DNA from: Azolla pinnata
Lineage: Eukaryota > Streptophyta > Polypodiopsida > Salviniales > Salviniaceae
Direction of reading: 5' to 3'
NCBI GenBank assembly: GCA_037176905.1
Contig: JBBBWG010009002.1
Coordinates: forward strand, 26,866 to 90,865
Length of the DNA stretch: 64,000 nt
In this document: positions 48,824-62,651 of the stretch, piece by piece
Position numbering within the stretch: the first letter of the stretch is position 1
Layout: every line of letters begins with the position of its first letter
Translations under genes and position numbers: made by a program
Notes under the pieces: generated by a model
Databases searched by the model: none
The model's input: only the letters and a program-made list of their open reading frames with translations
What the model was told of the DNA's origin: nothing

Positions 48824-51800
48824 TCATCTAATGTTTGCCATTCCAGGCAGATTTTCAACTATTGTCTTAATGTTCAGCATTATCGTCCTCCTTTGCTCAT
48901 CCTCGCTGCTTGATATCTCGACTTCTTCCATCCTTCTATCAATATGTTTCTTTAGCTCTTCACAAACCTCTTGGTCGGTCTCAGAAAGTGTTGGCTTCAA
49001 AGACTTACTTGGCAACAGTAACTTTGTATAAACAATATCTAAAGCACCAAGTGCAGTGCAATAGTCTTCCACCTGTGATGAAACCAGAGCTTGCAACAAG
49101 TAGAGGGATGATATGCCTTCCAAAACCATTGAATCTCCCCTTCTTAATAGATTGCTCATTTCATCAAGAAACTGTATTGGAAAGCAAGACCTTTCATGTA
49201 TTTTATTTTCTTTGTCTTGGGGAATTTCCGGTGCATTTTCTCTAGCTTCAGGCTTACAGCGTTTCATTGATTCGAAGGCTGTCTTGGACAAACTAGCAAC
49301 CCAGAGCCTTGATACTATCTTACCAACTTCATTGCCAGACAGAGCATCACAGCCGTGAAGGGATAGCTCCTGGGTCACACCCACAGCTTTAATTGAAGAT
49401 GAGATGCAGATAAAAATATCTGGAACCCATGGTTTGATAGAAACCAACAAGGATGCTGCTGCCTTGGAACCGAAGAAGTTATCACTATATATGATCAGAT
49501 CTAGAAGATCATTTGCTATACCGGCATATTGAGTAGCTCTTCCAGCGTCATTCCGTAGGCTCACATAGAGCATTTTTGCACCTTGAGTTGCTGTCTCTCT
49601 AACAGATGACAGCAAATCCTTACACTGTGAATTACATTCTTTCTTCCAATTTTTGAAGTCCTCCCCTTCCCAGGTTTTCAACCAGCTCCTAGTCCAGTTT
49701 AATAGCTTGATTATGAGCTCTAACCAAGCCTCCCAAACGGCATTATCTTTGACCAAGTTTAGAGAAAAAAAATGTGACAAACTATCTAGCGAAATATTTG
49801 ATAAATTAATCCTGTTTAGAAACATGCGAACCTCAGATGAGCTACTACAGCTTGAGTCATCTGCAATTTACATAGATTCAAGTAGGTCAGAAAACAAATC
49901 AAGTTTGTTAATTACGTAACACACATATACAGATGGTTACCATGGGTAGTATTATTTGATATGTCGGTCAGTGGTTCTCTCTGTCGAGATCGCAAGGTCC
50001 TTGTGTATTTGGTTTTCTTCCTTACATTGGGAAGTGGGCTTCTTGGAACCGAGAAATTTTGCAGACCCATTGACCATTGCATCACCTCCCTGCAAACAGC
50101 TGTAATAGGATCCTGATGCAGAAGTTCTCAATGTTAAAAAAAGGGGAGTAAATGCTGTACATCACCAAATTCTACTTATCAATACCCCCCAGTGTCCTTG
50201 GACAACTCCTTTGGAGCAGATGTTTGATCAGGGCATTCCATTTCGGCAAACCCTCCACTTCGTTAATAGAATAAGATAGAGTTTCTATGAATATTTCCCC
50301 TTGATGAGAGTACACTTACCTGCTGTTCTTCTGAACTTGAAGTCGAAGCTACTCTTTGACCACTTCTCTTTCGAAGGGATGTGTGGATCGTAAGGGCGGT
50401 GTAAGCTCTGATTGACGAGGCTTTTAAAAAATCAGAAACCTGAAGATCTAAGCTGTTATGCAAAACAGAATGAACTGTCTTCCTTAGCATTGACACCAAA
50501 ACAGGAAGACGTTCATGGGCAAGAAGTGCACTTCTAGTTTCATCCATTTCCAATAGGTTGTCCACATGCCATGCGGCCCTTATAGCACATGTGAGACTTT
50601 TTGTAGATTGGCCACCTTCTGAACCAGTAGCTGCTTTCTTCCCTTTTGCTGAGTTAAATCTCTTGCTCATGGAATCCGTCCAAGGAGATTTATTGCCCTT
50701 GATTTGAGACCTGGTTCTCTTTAAGGATTTTTCAGAGCTTGATGAGAAAGGGATCACAGAATCTGATGTGTTTGAGGCAACTTGGGTGAGAATGTGAATG
50801 AGTGCACTGATAAGGTCATCGAAACCACCCCATGCTAGCATCAGAGAGTGAACAGCTCTTGCTTCATAGCAATCTAAGGGACTAAGAGCATCATTTACAG
50901 AGTTAATTACAAGACTACTACAATATTCAAAGAGCTCAGGCACATCTGTTGGGGCTATAAGAGAGACCAACAGCACAACAGAGGTTCGCGATGGAGTGGT
51001 GGTAGAATTAACAAGTAACGACTTCAAAGTTTCTCTCGTGAGAATAGTCCCCAATAGTGCCTTCAACTCTTTCTCTTTCACTTTTCCAAGACTATGGCAG
51101 AGTTTATTTAAAGCCAGGAAAATCCCTTCCCTTCCTTCGGCATCTAACCTATTTGGAGATGCCAAGTGAGAAACAAAGAACTTAACAAGTTCCAATAGCG
51201 AGTTTAAGGGAACACCTTCCATCATTGCCCATTCACAAAACCGCGCACCTGCATGATGAGACCTCTTTATCAGTGCAAGGACACGATTACATGCTTGGGC
51301 AGCAGGGACTTTTGCAGGGAAATATGATGGAATAAGAAGTCTGGTGATACGCCGCGCAAGTGGAGGCTTATCGCTTTCCAGGGCAGATAATAGTGTTTTC
51401 AACCCTACAACCTGAAGAAAAAACGAAGCACACTAGGTGAATAAAGTTCGATTTCCAATTTCATATGCAATTTTCATGCTGAGAGATTTAACTAATAGGT
51501 GGTAAGGGGTGATCAAAGTGTTATCGCAACAGCTAACGTTCTTGTTTTACAATTTCTAAATTCTTGGTTGTGGGTTAAACAAACATAAACTTTAGTTTAT
51601 CATCACACCATCACAAATGGGTTGTTCGAGTACCTTCACTAGCCAGTTCCTAAATCATATTTCATTCTTATAACATATTGAACCACAAACAAGGAATCGA
51701 TCTCATTCCCAAACAGTTTCCGCTTATCTAACTAAGTGAATAAAGTAGCATATACCTTGAGAAATGAGATTGAACGGATGCCTTTGAGAGCAATAAGCAT

Positions 51801-53566
51801 CTCTACAACTGCTATCCTCACTGCTAGGTTAGAATCAGAAAACAAAGATCCAAGCCGTGGAAGAAGGGCTTTTGCTAAGTCATGGCTAGCTGGGTTATCT
51901 AGCAAATATGTGATGCCTTGTATGACAGCACATCTCACAGCAGTACTGGACTTGTCTTGAGATGTCTCATCTATAAGTTTAGAAATCAGCTTCACTGTTG
52001 TACTAGCTGATACTACCTCCCAAAACAACCTAAGAATCCTACAAACACCTTCAACAGCAGTAACTCTTACATCTGGACATGGATCAATTAATAATTTCTC
52101 AAAGAAAACAAACTGTTTGTCTAACAGCGTATCATTCTCTTCTTTTGAAGCATCTGGGTCTACCAAAGGGAACATATCAATCAGCAGAAGCAATGCATTC
52201 CTTCGGACATTCGAATTGGCAACCTGTCCAGACAATAAATAGGAAAAATTAGAGATATAAGACCACGTATGCATATTATTATAATGTGATGCAATGGCTA
52301 TAATGTGCGATGAGAAAGAGAAGGCAATACAACATCTTTCCCACTATTAAAAACAATAGTGTTGACGAACAGAGTAACAGTCTCAATTATGACCTTATCA
52401 AAACCAATCACGGCACCAGATAATCTCCTGTCATTGTGATAGCTATTAATTTAAGAAATTTATGCTGCAAGATGGTTATGCACCTGAAGGGATCTGAATA
52501 AAATGGGTTCTTGAAGCCGGAAAAGCAGAGCCTCAACATCTGCCTGAGTTCTTTGTGCAGTGAATGAAGCCAAAACTTTACGGATCGAAGATGCCAATGT
52601 TTTCGAGGAGGCATATACCGCTCCTTCGATCAAACTTTGCACACAAAATTCTTCAATTATGCCACGGTTACCATCATCGCTTGAGACTTTCCATGCTCGA
52701 AACAGTATGTCTCCATATGATTCGAGTATTGACTTCCTTCCAAAAGGGATCTGAGATTTGACCATCACTATAAGCTCTTTGGCTAGTTGTCCGTTAATGT
52801 TGAAGAGGAATGTGATGAATCGGCAACCATCAATTGAGCGAAGGTACGCTGGTGTGAGAACGCATCTCATGAGCAGATGTTTGAGATCTTCTATGCTCTC
52901 ATCCACGAAATCAAAGAGTGTAAAGGCTTCTCTCATGTTGTAGACTCGATGCACATGAGTCTTTTTACCAAATTCTAATGATTTTGAGAGCAAAAATGGA
53001 AGGGATTGTGCAATTAATGATTCCCTACCAGGGTGATGATCTTTCCACCATATTTCACATAATGTGGCAATGATTTCTTGAAGCTCAATATCATCTTCGA
53101 AGTAAACAAGCTGATCGTGTAACGTTTGAACAGTGGGAAACAAATCACATGGTTGAAAAACCTTTTTAGGATGACTAAGAGCTAGATGTGTTACAATGGC
53201 ACATGCCTTGAGGTTAGACAAGATGAAATCTTTTCTGCTTATCTTACCTCTTCCTTTCTCAGGAGAACAAGCAGAAGAAGATGAAGAAACATTGCAAGCT
53301 CTTTTCCTTCTTTTTCGTTTTGGAGAAGGCGTCTTAAATTCATCAACAACATTCTCGTTTTGAGCACTGTCGAGATTCTGAAAGGCTTGGACTTGGAGAT
53401 CAGAAAATGTAGAGAGAGATCCACATAGACGTATGGCTTGCTCCTTGGAACTCCTGTGGATAGCCACTTTCAAAGAAGCTTTGTTGGGTCTCGAGTTATT
53501 TTTCACCGCTAAGCATAACAGCTCGTCTGGTGACGAATTCAAAGCATTGTAGAAGGTATCCTCCAT
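48824..53566 (-). CDS. Condensin II complex subunit CAP-G2
   Basis: Five exons: 53566-52484, 52223-51756, 51411-50320, 50112-49941 and 49860-48824, giving 1283 residues with all phases consistent. Condensin II compacts mitotic chromosomes and organises interphase chromatin in the nucleus. CAP-G2 is its HEAT-repeat (HAWK) subunit, called HEB1 in Arabidopsis. Visible signs are the HEAT-type helices in exon 2 (NSNVRRNALLLLIDMFPLVDP, DPCPDVRVTAVEGVCRILRLFW, DSNLAVRIAVVEMLIALKGI), which match the condensin-II G2 domain, a basic nuclear-localisation cluster (KRKRRKR, about residue 83-89), and a second basic, Ser-rich linker in exon 3. The length is at or above the upper end of plant relatives, so one splice border may differ. 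Confidence 0.88.
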
Positions 53567-54137
53567 CCTACGAATTCCCGCAAAGACTTCAGTTTTATAT
53601 TTTGCCTTCAGTGACCTGTTCTACAAGAGCATAGGCTTCCATTGAAGCTGGTTCTAGCATTCTTATCCTCGTAATATTGTCCGAATTCCCGGTTGGAAAA
53701 CTGTGTCTTTTAGTAGAAGCAACGCTTAACCCTTGTCAAGGCAAATACCTCTTGCAAACGCCTCTTTCTAGGTTTCCGACTGTGCTTTCTGTAGAGAATA
53801 CCACTTCACAAACATCGATTTCTTTCTACTTGAACCTAAGCTTCCATAGCCTCTTCAGTGTTACACTGCGGACGTTCTTCCGTAGCATCCACAACCAGCT
53901 CAACGTTGTGTCACACCCCGGAGGCAAGAATCTACGCTCTCATGGAACTCCTGCTGAGAGACAAACAAATGCATCTTGCTTTGCGAAGTACTCAGAAGCC
54001 TGCAGTTAATCCGGGTGCCAAGGCTTGAAAGGCAATTTCGACCCGAGAAAGTTTTTCCGGAGATCTCTGAGAGAGAGAGAGAGAGAGAGAGAACCTGAGG
54101 CTGCTCCAGAACGTTGAGATCTGATGTGGCGGAGGCG

Positions 54138-54172
<35 letters not shown>

Positions 54173-57046
54173 TCTGCTTCAGCGAGGGAAAATTTCGAAT
54201 GCGAAACAGGAGAAAGAAAATTTTGTACTTTCGGGAAACAGCGAACGGTCAGTGAGGGCCAATGGTTTCAGATATTTACAAATCCGGCCCCTGGCATTCT
54301 GGAATTTCTATGTAGTAATAATAATGAGAGACAATTGTGGTTTAGTTAGTCAGCGCATGCATTTGTAGGAAAATGTCTTGCATAATGCACACCCTTTGTA
54401 CTCCATGAGATTGCGATTCGTGATACAACATGGACATGGGGGAAGGTTGGATATGCTCCAATACTTTAGATAGGAAATGAATCTGGATAGACAGAGTTCT
54501 TGCGTTTTGAAGTTTGAAGTGCTTTTTAAAGTTTGTATGGAGTTGGTGGTAAAGAGCAGCGTAATCAGTTGCTTGAGTACACAGTTCGTATGGGGCACAC
54601 GAACATAGTAGAACAATACCAAAGAAGACCAACACGGGATCACTGTCACATCTCGAAGCAATTTTTGAACAATTTCTGAAAGAACTTGTGGGATAGGTAA
54701 ACAATCGCAACACATTATTCTATTCCAATGGCTTATCGTGCAAAGAGCCACACCGGTAAGAAAATGGTTGAAGTTGCCCAGTTTAGATACTAGGTGTCAA
54801 CGAATCAATTACTCATTGTTTATGGACATGCAAGAAGGTGCGACAAATTTGGATGTGGGTTTTGTATATGCTTGCACCTATTGTAGAAGGGAAAAGGATT
54901 GCATGGGGGTCAGCACATTGGACCTGCAAATTCAAATTAGATAAAACAAATTTGGTTTACAAGATTCGGGGAAGAACCATTCTCGTTGGAAACTAGATGG
55001 AAACCTCGCTGACATTTGGTATAAATGACCATCAAAAGGTATGGGAACTGTTAAACTCCACTACCTTTTGGCTACCTTTTGGTTTGATTGGAAAATTCGA
55101 TGCAAGAGAATTATGTAAGGAGCTGTAACCGCCTCCCTAGCAGAAATAGGTTCACAAATCGTTGCAACCCAAATCAGGCTATTGAAAATGAAAAGCTTAA
55201 TTCGAAATGTATGTAAGTTATCTAGTTCAGTTAGAGATTGGGGCAAGTTAAGGATTTGTATTATTACATAATGAATTATTAGAATTTAGTTTTGTAGTGG
55301 TTCAGCTCAATAATTTTGATTTCCAACGTAAATAATTTAATGACTTACTTTATTGGGCTCAAAAGAAAGTTAAGAGTAAACTTCACAAGACGCATGTCCA
55401 TACCAAATTTTGAGGTCGAGGCCATTGTTTTGTGTAGTGTAAATATTTGACTGAATGTATCAGTTTCAATTGTGAAGCTAAGCAACATATGCTAGGATTG
55501 AAAAATACCACTTGAAGAGTCTTTTGAACATGATGTTATTCAATAAGTCCATCTTCTTAAAGTATAGAGACAAATACAAATACAGTGGAGATTTTAACAT
55601 TAGTCAACAAAAGTCCATCAACCTTTGGTCAATTTTCATTGACTAATTATCTTTTTTTTTTTCCCATTTGAAAAGTTCTTTTATTACTAAAACGGGGAAC
55701 CGAATGTTCAAAGTAAGCATATATATTATCAAAGGCTATTATGACTAGTTGGAGGGAGTGAAAAGCTAGCAAGGTGGCTAAAAGTTTCATTTTATTGTCA
55801 AATTAAACAAGTGAAACAACTAAAAAATTTTGTCAATACTTAATAAATTCTAATCTATTGCTGCCATTTGACTCACCAAAGATGCTATCGAATTGACTCT
55901 TCAACATATGGATTGGTTTAGAGTAAATTTATGAAACTACTTTTGCTAGAGGGGTTAAAGCTCCTTCATAACTCTCTTGCATATTTTCCTCCAAACATTT
56001 TATAATGTAGTGTGACTTATCAACCCACATAGCTTCTCGTGTTCTTTTACATCAATGTTAATGATGATCTTTCTTGAATCTTGTAAACGGAAATTTGTTT
56101 TTATTTAATTTGAATTTAATGCAGGCCACTAGATCCCATGAAGACCAATCTGCTGCCTCCATAGAATCATTTTTCCTTTTTGCAAGATATGTCATGGACA
56201 TACATAAACTACTACTAGAAAGACATATATGAATAAGGTCTGAACTTATAAACTTTCAAATAAAAGGCATTGCAACTAACCATTATATTACCTTATTTCT
56301 TATAATTTATAATATTTGTTGCATATTTATTTATATGATAATATTGTAATAATCCAAGAGCTGTTAACAACTTGTTCCATCCCCAAATTTTCAGGCTCGG
56401 GCATGACCACCAAGTGTCATGCATGCAAGTGGCAGGCATGCGCGTGCTGGCTGATATTATATACGGGGCTCTAACCCTCATACTAAACCATTATGGTTAA
56501 ACGTCAGTCTTCAGTGCTCTTGTTCTTGAAGGTTCTAGTAATAAAAATGTATAGTATTTTTGTTTTCATATTGTTTTCTTATTGTCATATTCTTGTATTT
56601 CGAGTCCATCGTTATCTACAAGCTTCTCGACTGTGACAGCACATGCAAGCATACGCAAACCCCCCTTCAAAATTTGTTGTATCGTTTTGCATGTCCATAG
56701 ACATTGGGTAATCGACTCTTCGGCCTCGTTGCAGCACAAACGCCTACTATCTCAATGGGGCAACTTCAACCATTTTCTTACTACTATGGCTCTTTGCACA
56801 GTTTGCCATCGGAAAAGTTTTTTTTTTCCAAAAATTTCAAAAATGACTCTAAAGATACGATACTAATCCCACGTCGAGACCTGCAACTGGTCTTTTTTCG
56901 GTTTTCGTTCGTTCTAGTATTCATCATGCGCCCTCGATGAAATGTGAACTGGAATAACTGTTCGTTGCCACCGAAGCGTAGATCGCGCAATATAAACACG
57001 AAGATTCGGAAGAAAGAGCAGCGGATCCCTTGTTAACGAGGCGACA
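53567..57046. other. Intergenic with a diverged inverted repeat pair
   Basis: A (GA)n run lies at 54067-54092 and (GGCGAC)n at about 54132-54165 upstream of the condensin gene. The segment 54735-54895, read on the minus strand, matches 56630-56830 on the plus strand (shared words include TTGCATGTCCATA and GGGCAACTTCAACCATTTTC), so one unknown dispersed repeat is present twice. No gene was seen. Confidence 0.6.
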
Positions 57047-57486
57047 AGCATCGACTTGGGAGCAACTTCTCTGAACTTCCGAAAATCAGATCAGAAACTT
57101 CTCTGAAATGAAGAAAATCAGATCAGAACTTCTCTGAACTTAAAAAGGAAAATCAGATCGGAGGCAGGTACTTACTGAGGAGGGGAGGGGACAGAAATAT
57201 AAATAGGGAGAAGTCGGTGGGCAAGAAAAGAAAGAAGGGCCGTTGAGAAGAAGCGAGAAGAAGGTTCTAGAAGACTCCAGACGTCTCTCGTCCCTTCCCC
57301 TGTTCCTCTCTCCCCTGTCTATATAGCCTTCTTCTCCGCCGCTCGCAGACCTCACACTGCAGATTCAGACGAACGACAGATCTTCCTTTCTCTGCTTACA
57401 GCTCTTTCCCTCACGACCATCGCAAAGCAATCTTCGCCGCATCTTCTCTCTCGCTTCTTCTGCTTTCCTTCTGAAGCTCCCTGGCT
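57047..57486 (+). promoter_or_regulatory. HSP90 promoter with perfect heat-shock element and TATA box
   Basis: A perfect three-unit heat-shock element, GAAGGTTCTAGAA, stands at 57260-57272, about 47 bp before a TATA box (CTATATAG, 57319-57326). Further upstream, 57063-57160 has a three-fold tandem repeat of about 37 bp (AACTTCTCTGAA plus AAAATCAGATC), each copy holding GAA/TTC half-sites. The arrangement predicts heat induction. The leader is about 130 nt. Confidence 0.8.
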
Positions 57487-59955
57487 ATGGCTGACACCGA
57501 GACCTTCGCCTTCCAGGCCGAGATCAACCAGCTTCTCAGCCTCATCATCAACACCTTCTACAGCAACAAGGAGATCTTCCTGCGGGAACTCATCAGCAAC
57601 TCCTCCGATGTAAGTGCCTCCCTCCCTCCTCCTCCTGTGTTTCCTTGTGTGCCTGTCTTTTGCCGTTTTCTCGTGAGTTTCTCCCTTCTTGCCTATCGCT
57701 TATGTCTATGGCTTGAACTTCCGTCCGCAGGCCCTCGACAAGATTCGTTTTGAAAGCCTCACAGACAAGAGCAAGCTGGACTCCCAGCCCGAGCTCTTCA
57801 TCCACATCGTTCCCGACAAGGCAACCAACACTCTGACCATCATCGACAGTGGGATCGGCATGACCAAAGCCGGTAAAAAGAAAGGACTTTGAGTGCTGTA
57901 TTTGCGTTTGTGAAATCTGCTTGCGAAAGATAGTTAGTTAGGGCTGTGATAGAAATGGCGTGGCTGATGCATGCGTGGTTTGTCTCCTTCCAGACCTCGT
58001 CAACAACCTTGGAACCATTGCACGCTCTGGTACGAAGGAGTTCATGGAGGCTTTGGCTGCCGGTGCAGACGTTAGCATGATTGGACAGTTCGGTGTCGGA
58101 TTCTACTCTGCCTACCTTGTGGCGGAGAAGGTCGTTGTCACAACCAAGCACAACGACGACGAGCAATACATCTGGGAATCTCAAGCCGGTGGCTCCTTCA
58201 CGGTCACGAGAGACCATGGAGAACCCCTAGGGAGAGGCACAAAGATCACCCTGCACCTGAAAGAGGATCAGGTTAGCCATTCTTTTTTTGAAGTCTTTTT
58301 TGGTCTGGTTTTCTGTCCACAGCACCACTGGTTTGCGCTTACTTGATGTCGGTAGCTGCAAAATCTGAAATTTCCTCTTGCTGGTTGTGCAGCTGGAGTA
58401 TCTCGAGGAGAGGCGGCTGAAAGATTTGATCAAGAAGCATTCCGAGTTCATCAGCTACCCGATTTCTCTGTGGGTGGAGAAGACGACCACGAAAGAGGTG
58501 TCGGATGATGAGGAGGAGGACGAGAAGATCAAGGAGGAAGTCGAGGAGGAGGGCAAGGCGGAGGATGTGGAAGAAGAGAAGGAGAAGGAGAAGAAGAAGA
58601 AGAAGATTCAGGAAGTGTCCCACGAATGGTCGCTGGTGAACAAGCAGAAGCCGATCTGGATGAGGAAGCCGGAGGATATCAGCAAGGAGGAGTATGCGGC
58701 GTTCTACAAGAGCCTGACCAACGATTGGGAGGAGCACTTGGCGGTGAAGCACTTCTCCGTGGAAGGGCAGCTGGAATTCAAGGCGGTGCTCTATGTTCCC
58801 AAGAGAGCACCGTTCGATCTGTTCGATACCCGGAAGAAGCTCAACAACATCAAGCTCTACGTCCGCAGGGTGTTCATCATGGACAACTGCGAGGAGATCA
58901 TCCCCGAGTACCTGAGCTTTGTCAAGGGCGTGGTGGACTCGGAGGACCTCCCGCTCAACATCTCGCGCGAGATGCTGCAGCAGAACAAGATCCTGAAGGT
59001 GATCCGCAAGAACCTGGTGAAGAAGTGCGTGGAGCTGTTCTTCGAGATCGCCGAGAACAAGGAGGACTACGACAAGTTCTACGAGGCGTTCTCGAAGAAC
59101 ATCAAGCTGGGGGTGCACGAGGACAGCCAGAACAGGGCGAAGCTGGCGGAGCTGCTGCGCTTCCACTCGACGAAGAGCGGGGACGAGATGACGAGCCTCA
59201 AGGACTATGTCACAAGGATGAAGGAAGGGCAGGGGGAGATCTACTACATCACGGGCGAGAGCAAGAAGGCGGTGGAGAACTCGCCCTTCTTGGAGAAGCT
59301 GAAGAAGAAGGGGTACGAGGTGCTGTTCATGGTGGATGCGATCGACGAGTACGCGGTGGGGCAGCTCAAGGAGTTCGATGGGAAGAAGCTGGTGTCTGCG
59401 ACCAAGGAAGGGTTGAAGCTGGAGGATTCGGAGGAGGAGAAGAAGAGGAAGGAGGAGCTCAAGGCCAAGTTCGAGCCGCTCTGCAAAGTGGTCAAGGACA
59501 TATTGGGCGACAAGGTGGAGAAGGTTGTGGTCTCGGATCGAGTCGTGGATTCTCCTTGTTGCCTTGTGACTGGTGAATACGGCTGGACTGCGAACATGGA
59601 GCGGATCATGAAGGCCCAAGCTCTGAGAGATAGCAGCATGTCGAGCTACATGTCGTCGAAGAAGACCATGGAGATCAACCCCGAGAACCCCATCATGGAG
59701 GAGCTCCGCAAGCGAGCCGATGCCGATAAGAACGACAAGTCTGTCAAGGACCTCGTCCTCCTCCTCTTCGAGACTGCCCTCCTCACCTCGGGCTTCTCCC
59801 TCGATGATCCCAACACCTTCGGCAACCGCATCCACCGCATGCTCAAGCTCGGCCTCAGCATCGACGATGATGCCGCTGGCCCTGTCGAGGAAGAGATGGA
59901 AGCTGCCGCGGACGAGGCCGAAGGCGAGACGAGCAAGATGGAGGAAGTCGACTAA
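57487..59955 (+). CDS. Cytosolic heat shock protein HSP90
   Basis: Four exons: 57487-57609, 57731-57872, 57994-58271 and 58393-59955, giving 701 residues, the normal length. HSP90 is the ATP-driven dimeric chaperone that matures kinases, receptors and NLR immune proteins in the cytosol. All signature motifs are present: [23 protein letters not shown] at the start across intron 1 (first 20 residues of it span the border), [34 protein letters not shown] in the ATPase domain, an acidic-basic linker ([16 protein letters not shown]), [25 protein letters not shown], and the C-terminal MEEVD that binds TPR co-chaperones. There is no signal peptide or KDEL, so it is not the ER or organelle form. Exon 4 is GC-rich with strong codon bias, which creates a 588-codon antisense frame without meaning. 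Confidence 0.97.
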
Positions 59956-62261
59956 AGCCCAAATAAACTCCCCACAACTGTGAATGAAAAACTGATTGCT
60001 GCCCAGCTCTGCTTCTGATAATATACATCTCCTGCCTGCATTTTCGGTACTTTGAGAACCTGAGTGATGGAATTGAATTCCAAGTTTGCTTTCTCCCCCC
60101 CACACCCTCTCTCTCTCTCTCTCTCTCCCTGTTTTGTTTCTCCTCTTGTTGGAACCAAAACTTCGGATTATAAATTGTTGATGATAGACTGTTTAGAAAG
60201 AAATTGGGAGCTTTTTTTGTTGGAACATATCTTTCTCCATATATATATGAAAGTGTTTTTGTTTCCGGATGAATCTACTAACTTGTTAATTCCTTGGCAT
60301 GATTTCTTTGTAATGCTGAGATTCAGTGCGTCACTTAACCTCCTGCATTTTGATGCTTGTCATCGCATTGTCCAATTCATGTAGACCCAGAAAAGTGTAG
60401 CATTATCCAATTTGGATGTGAAACTTTCCGAAGGCTGCTTCATATTGATGTGGGCCTTTTTTACAGAATTCAAAATCGAATGGATATTTGACTTCATGAC
60501 AATCTTACTTTATGTAGCGACTATTCTGTTTGGCTCCTAGATTTTGGGCAAGACCAAAATTGAAGTTGAAATTGAATATTTGATGTTCTACATGAAGAAT
60601 TGAAAATAGGAGCTGAAAACTTGGATCTCCAAAGATCTTCTTCGCCTTTGGTTTAGAAGGCTAAATTGATAGGGACTTATTGTTTGATCTTTCGACATTG
60701 TATTCAATGAAATTGCTATTTATCGGCAACTCCACGGACTAGTCGAACATTGACATTGTTACCTCAACCAATTTTGAGGTTTCCCTTGAGTCAATTGAGT
60801 CAACATTGTTTTGGAGCCCATTTTCATTCAAGCTTTTGCGTTTCTCTGGGCACTATTCCTCAGTCAGAACTTCTGGCGAAACGAGCAAAAAGAACAATGT
60901 TACATGTGTTGCCCAATGATAATAAGGAACTCAGTTCAACCTGATGGACATACATTTTAATCGATCATCGAACTCTCTAATAACCCTTCTGATTGATTTA
61001 AATTCAATCAACCTCACCTGGCTCACTTCCGTGCATCTCATTGAATACGAATACCTTCTTTCCTCCTAACTATAATGTATAAGAACAAAGAGCTTTAGTC
61101 GAATTCGACTAGCAAATCAGCTGGACATTTTTGGGGGGCTGAGTGCAGATCATGTATCATCAACAAATGGTGTGGTACATGGTGCTACAGGATCACGAGG
61201 GAGTGTAATAAATTAATCCCAGATGTAAATTCGACGTATCTAATAACGACCGATTCGACAATGTGACAGTTTTTGCCCGACACAATTGAATGTCTTGGGA
61301 ATACAAGATGGAGATCGGAAGATATGTACACCAATCGAAGCTGTTTTTCAAATGTTTTTTTATTCCTGGACTCGTGTTCCTTTGTTCCACTTCTTATTCC
61401 TTGGCTATTTTGTGATGATAATTCATTGCTAGCACTTGCTAAAACACACCCATTGATCCGTTGGTGCCAAGTACTTTGTCACCTTTATCGACAATGCCAC
61501 ATAAAGATGTGGGGTTATCGAATTGGGGTGTTGACGCTTACGCTAATGTCTTGTTCTAAGTGAAGAACCCAAATAGAAGCTTGGCCCCCCCCACAATCCT
61601 CGAAGATCCATTCCTTGCCTTAGGTTTGAAATGCTAAATCGATAGGGTTATTTATATCAACAATGGAACCTCGAAGGTCGACTTATAGCCTCATCTTTCG
61701 ACATTGTTTTCAATGAATTTGCTATTCATCTGCAACTCGACCAACCAGTCGAATTTTTTACCAATTTTGAGCTTCCATTGACTCGATTGAGTCAACTGCT
61801 TGTCTAACCAAGTCAACAGCTAGCTCCTCATTTTGAGGATCGGTAAGAGTTGCCGCTTCAATTGTCTCATCCTTCTTGTGTTGTTTGGACCATGTAGTAG
61901 ATTAACTTGATAGACATTCTCTTGATCAACAGCCGAGAATCAGAAACCTATAGAGATGGGGGGATTAAAAGGCAAGATACTATCGATGGAGTAGAATAAC
62001 ATACGGGATCCCATTTTCTTATCCACTAATGGTCAAATGCGCCGATAGTCGACGCAAACATTGTAACCAAGATACAAATGGTTTCCATTAAAACATACCA
62101 TATAGCTTTTAAAAAGAAAACCCCTTTTCCAATTGAGAGATAAAGTGGTCACATATTATTGGTATAAACATATTTTTAAAAATATAGATATGTTTGTCTA
62201 GATGAATAAAAGGACCATATAGATTTATGTTCAAAACACCTCATGTAAATATGTTTGATAC
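59956..62261. other. Intergenic with a diverged direct repeat
   Basis: 3' UTR of HSP90, then AT-rich DNA. Segments 60631-60815 and 61602-61800 are diverged direct copies sharing CTTTCGACATTGT, TTCAATGAA, CAGTCGAA-like words and GAGTCAA. No gene was seen. Confidence 0.6.
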
Positions 62262-62651
62262 TGTTGTGAAACGTGTCGCTTGTAATTGATCAATGCACTA
62301 GATTAGTAGAAACTCCAGAGATTCACACAGATAAATATAGATGGAGAGAGATAGAAGAAATATATTAATATTGATGATGATAATCTCTCACGTGTACTAT
62401 CTCCTGGGCACTCACTCTCTTTCTCTCTAACTCCTTTCCTAACACTAATGGTGTTTATATACTTGTACAAAGGAGTTATTTTGGTATGAGCTCATCTCTA
62501 GTCCTACCCTTGAAATAAGATGGATGAGAACTTTGCTTTCTTGAGAAGCTTCAAGAGGGTTCTCTTTAGATTTAAGGGTAAGAGAGTTACATGCTAGAAT
62601 AGAAGGCGTGCAGAAAGAGAGGAGTGGGACGACCCACTTAGTTTCATAATA
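62262..62651 (-). mobile_element. 3' LTR of a copia element
   Basis: 390 bp bounded by short inverted ends: TATTATGAAAC at the start (62651, probably mutated from TGTTATGAAAC) and GTTTCACAACA at the end (62262). A purine tract (AAGGGGGAG) stands just before it in element orientation, as expected for plus-strand priming. A TATA-like TATATAAAC lies inside. No 5' partner is in the window. Confidence 0.65.

Noticed and set aside
58626-59576. 316-codon plus-strand frame inside HSP90 exon 4
   Set aside because: Gly/Glu/Arg-rich shadow of the GC-rich coding frame.
58339-60105. 588-codon open frame antisense to HSP90
   Set aside because: It mirrors the codon bias of the HSP90 exons and crosses its intron 3. 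The translation is Leu/His-rich with no family resemblance.
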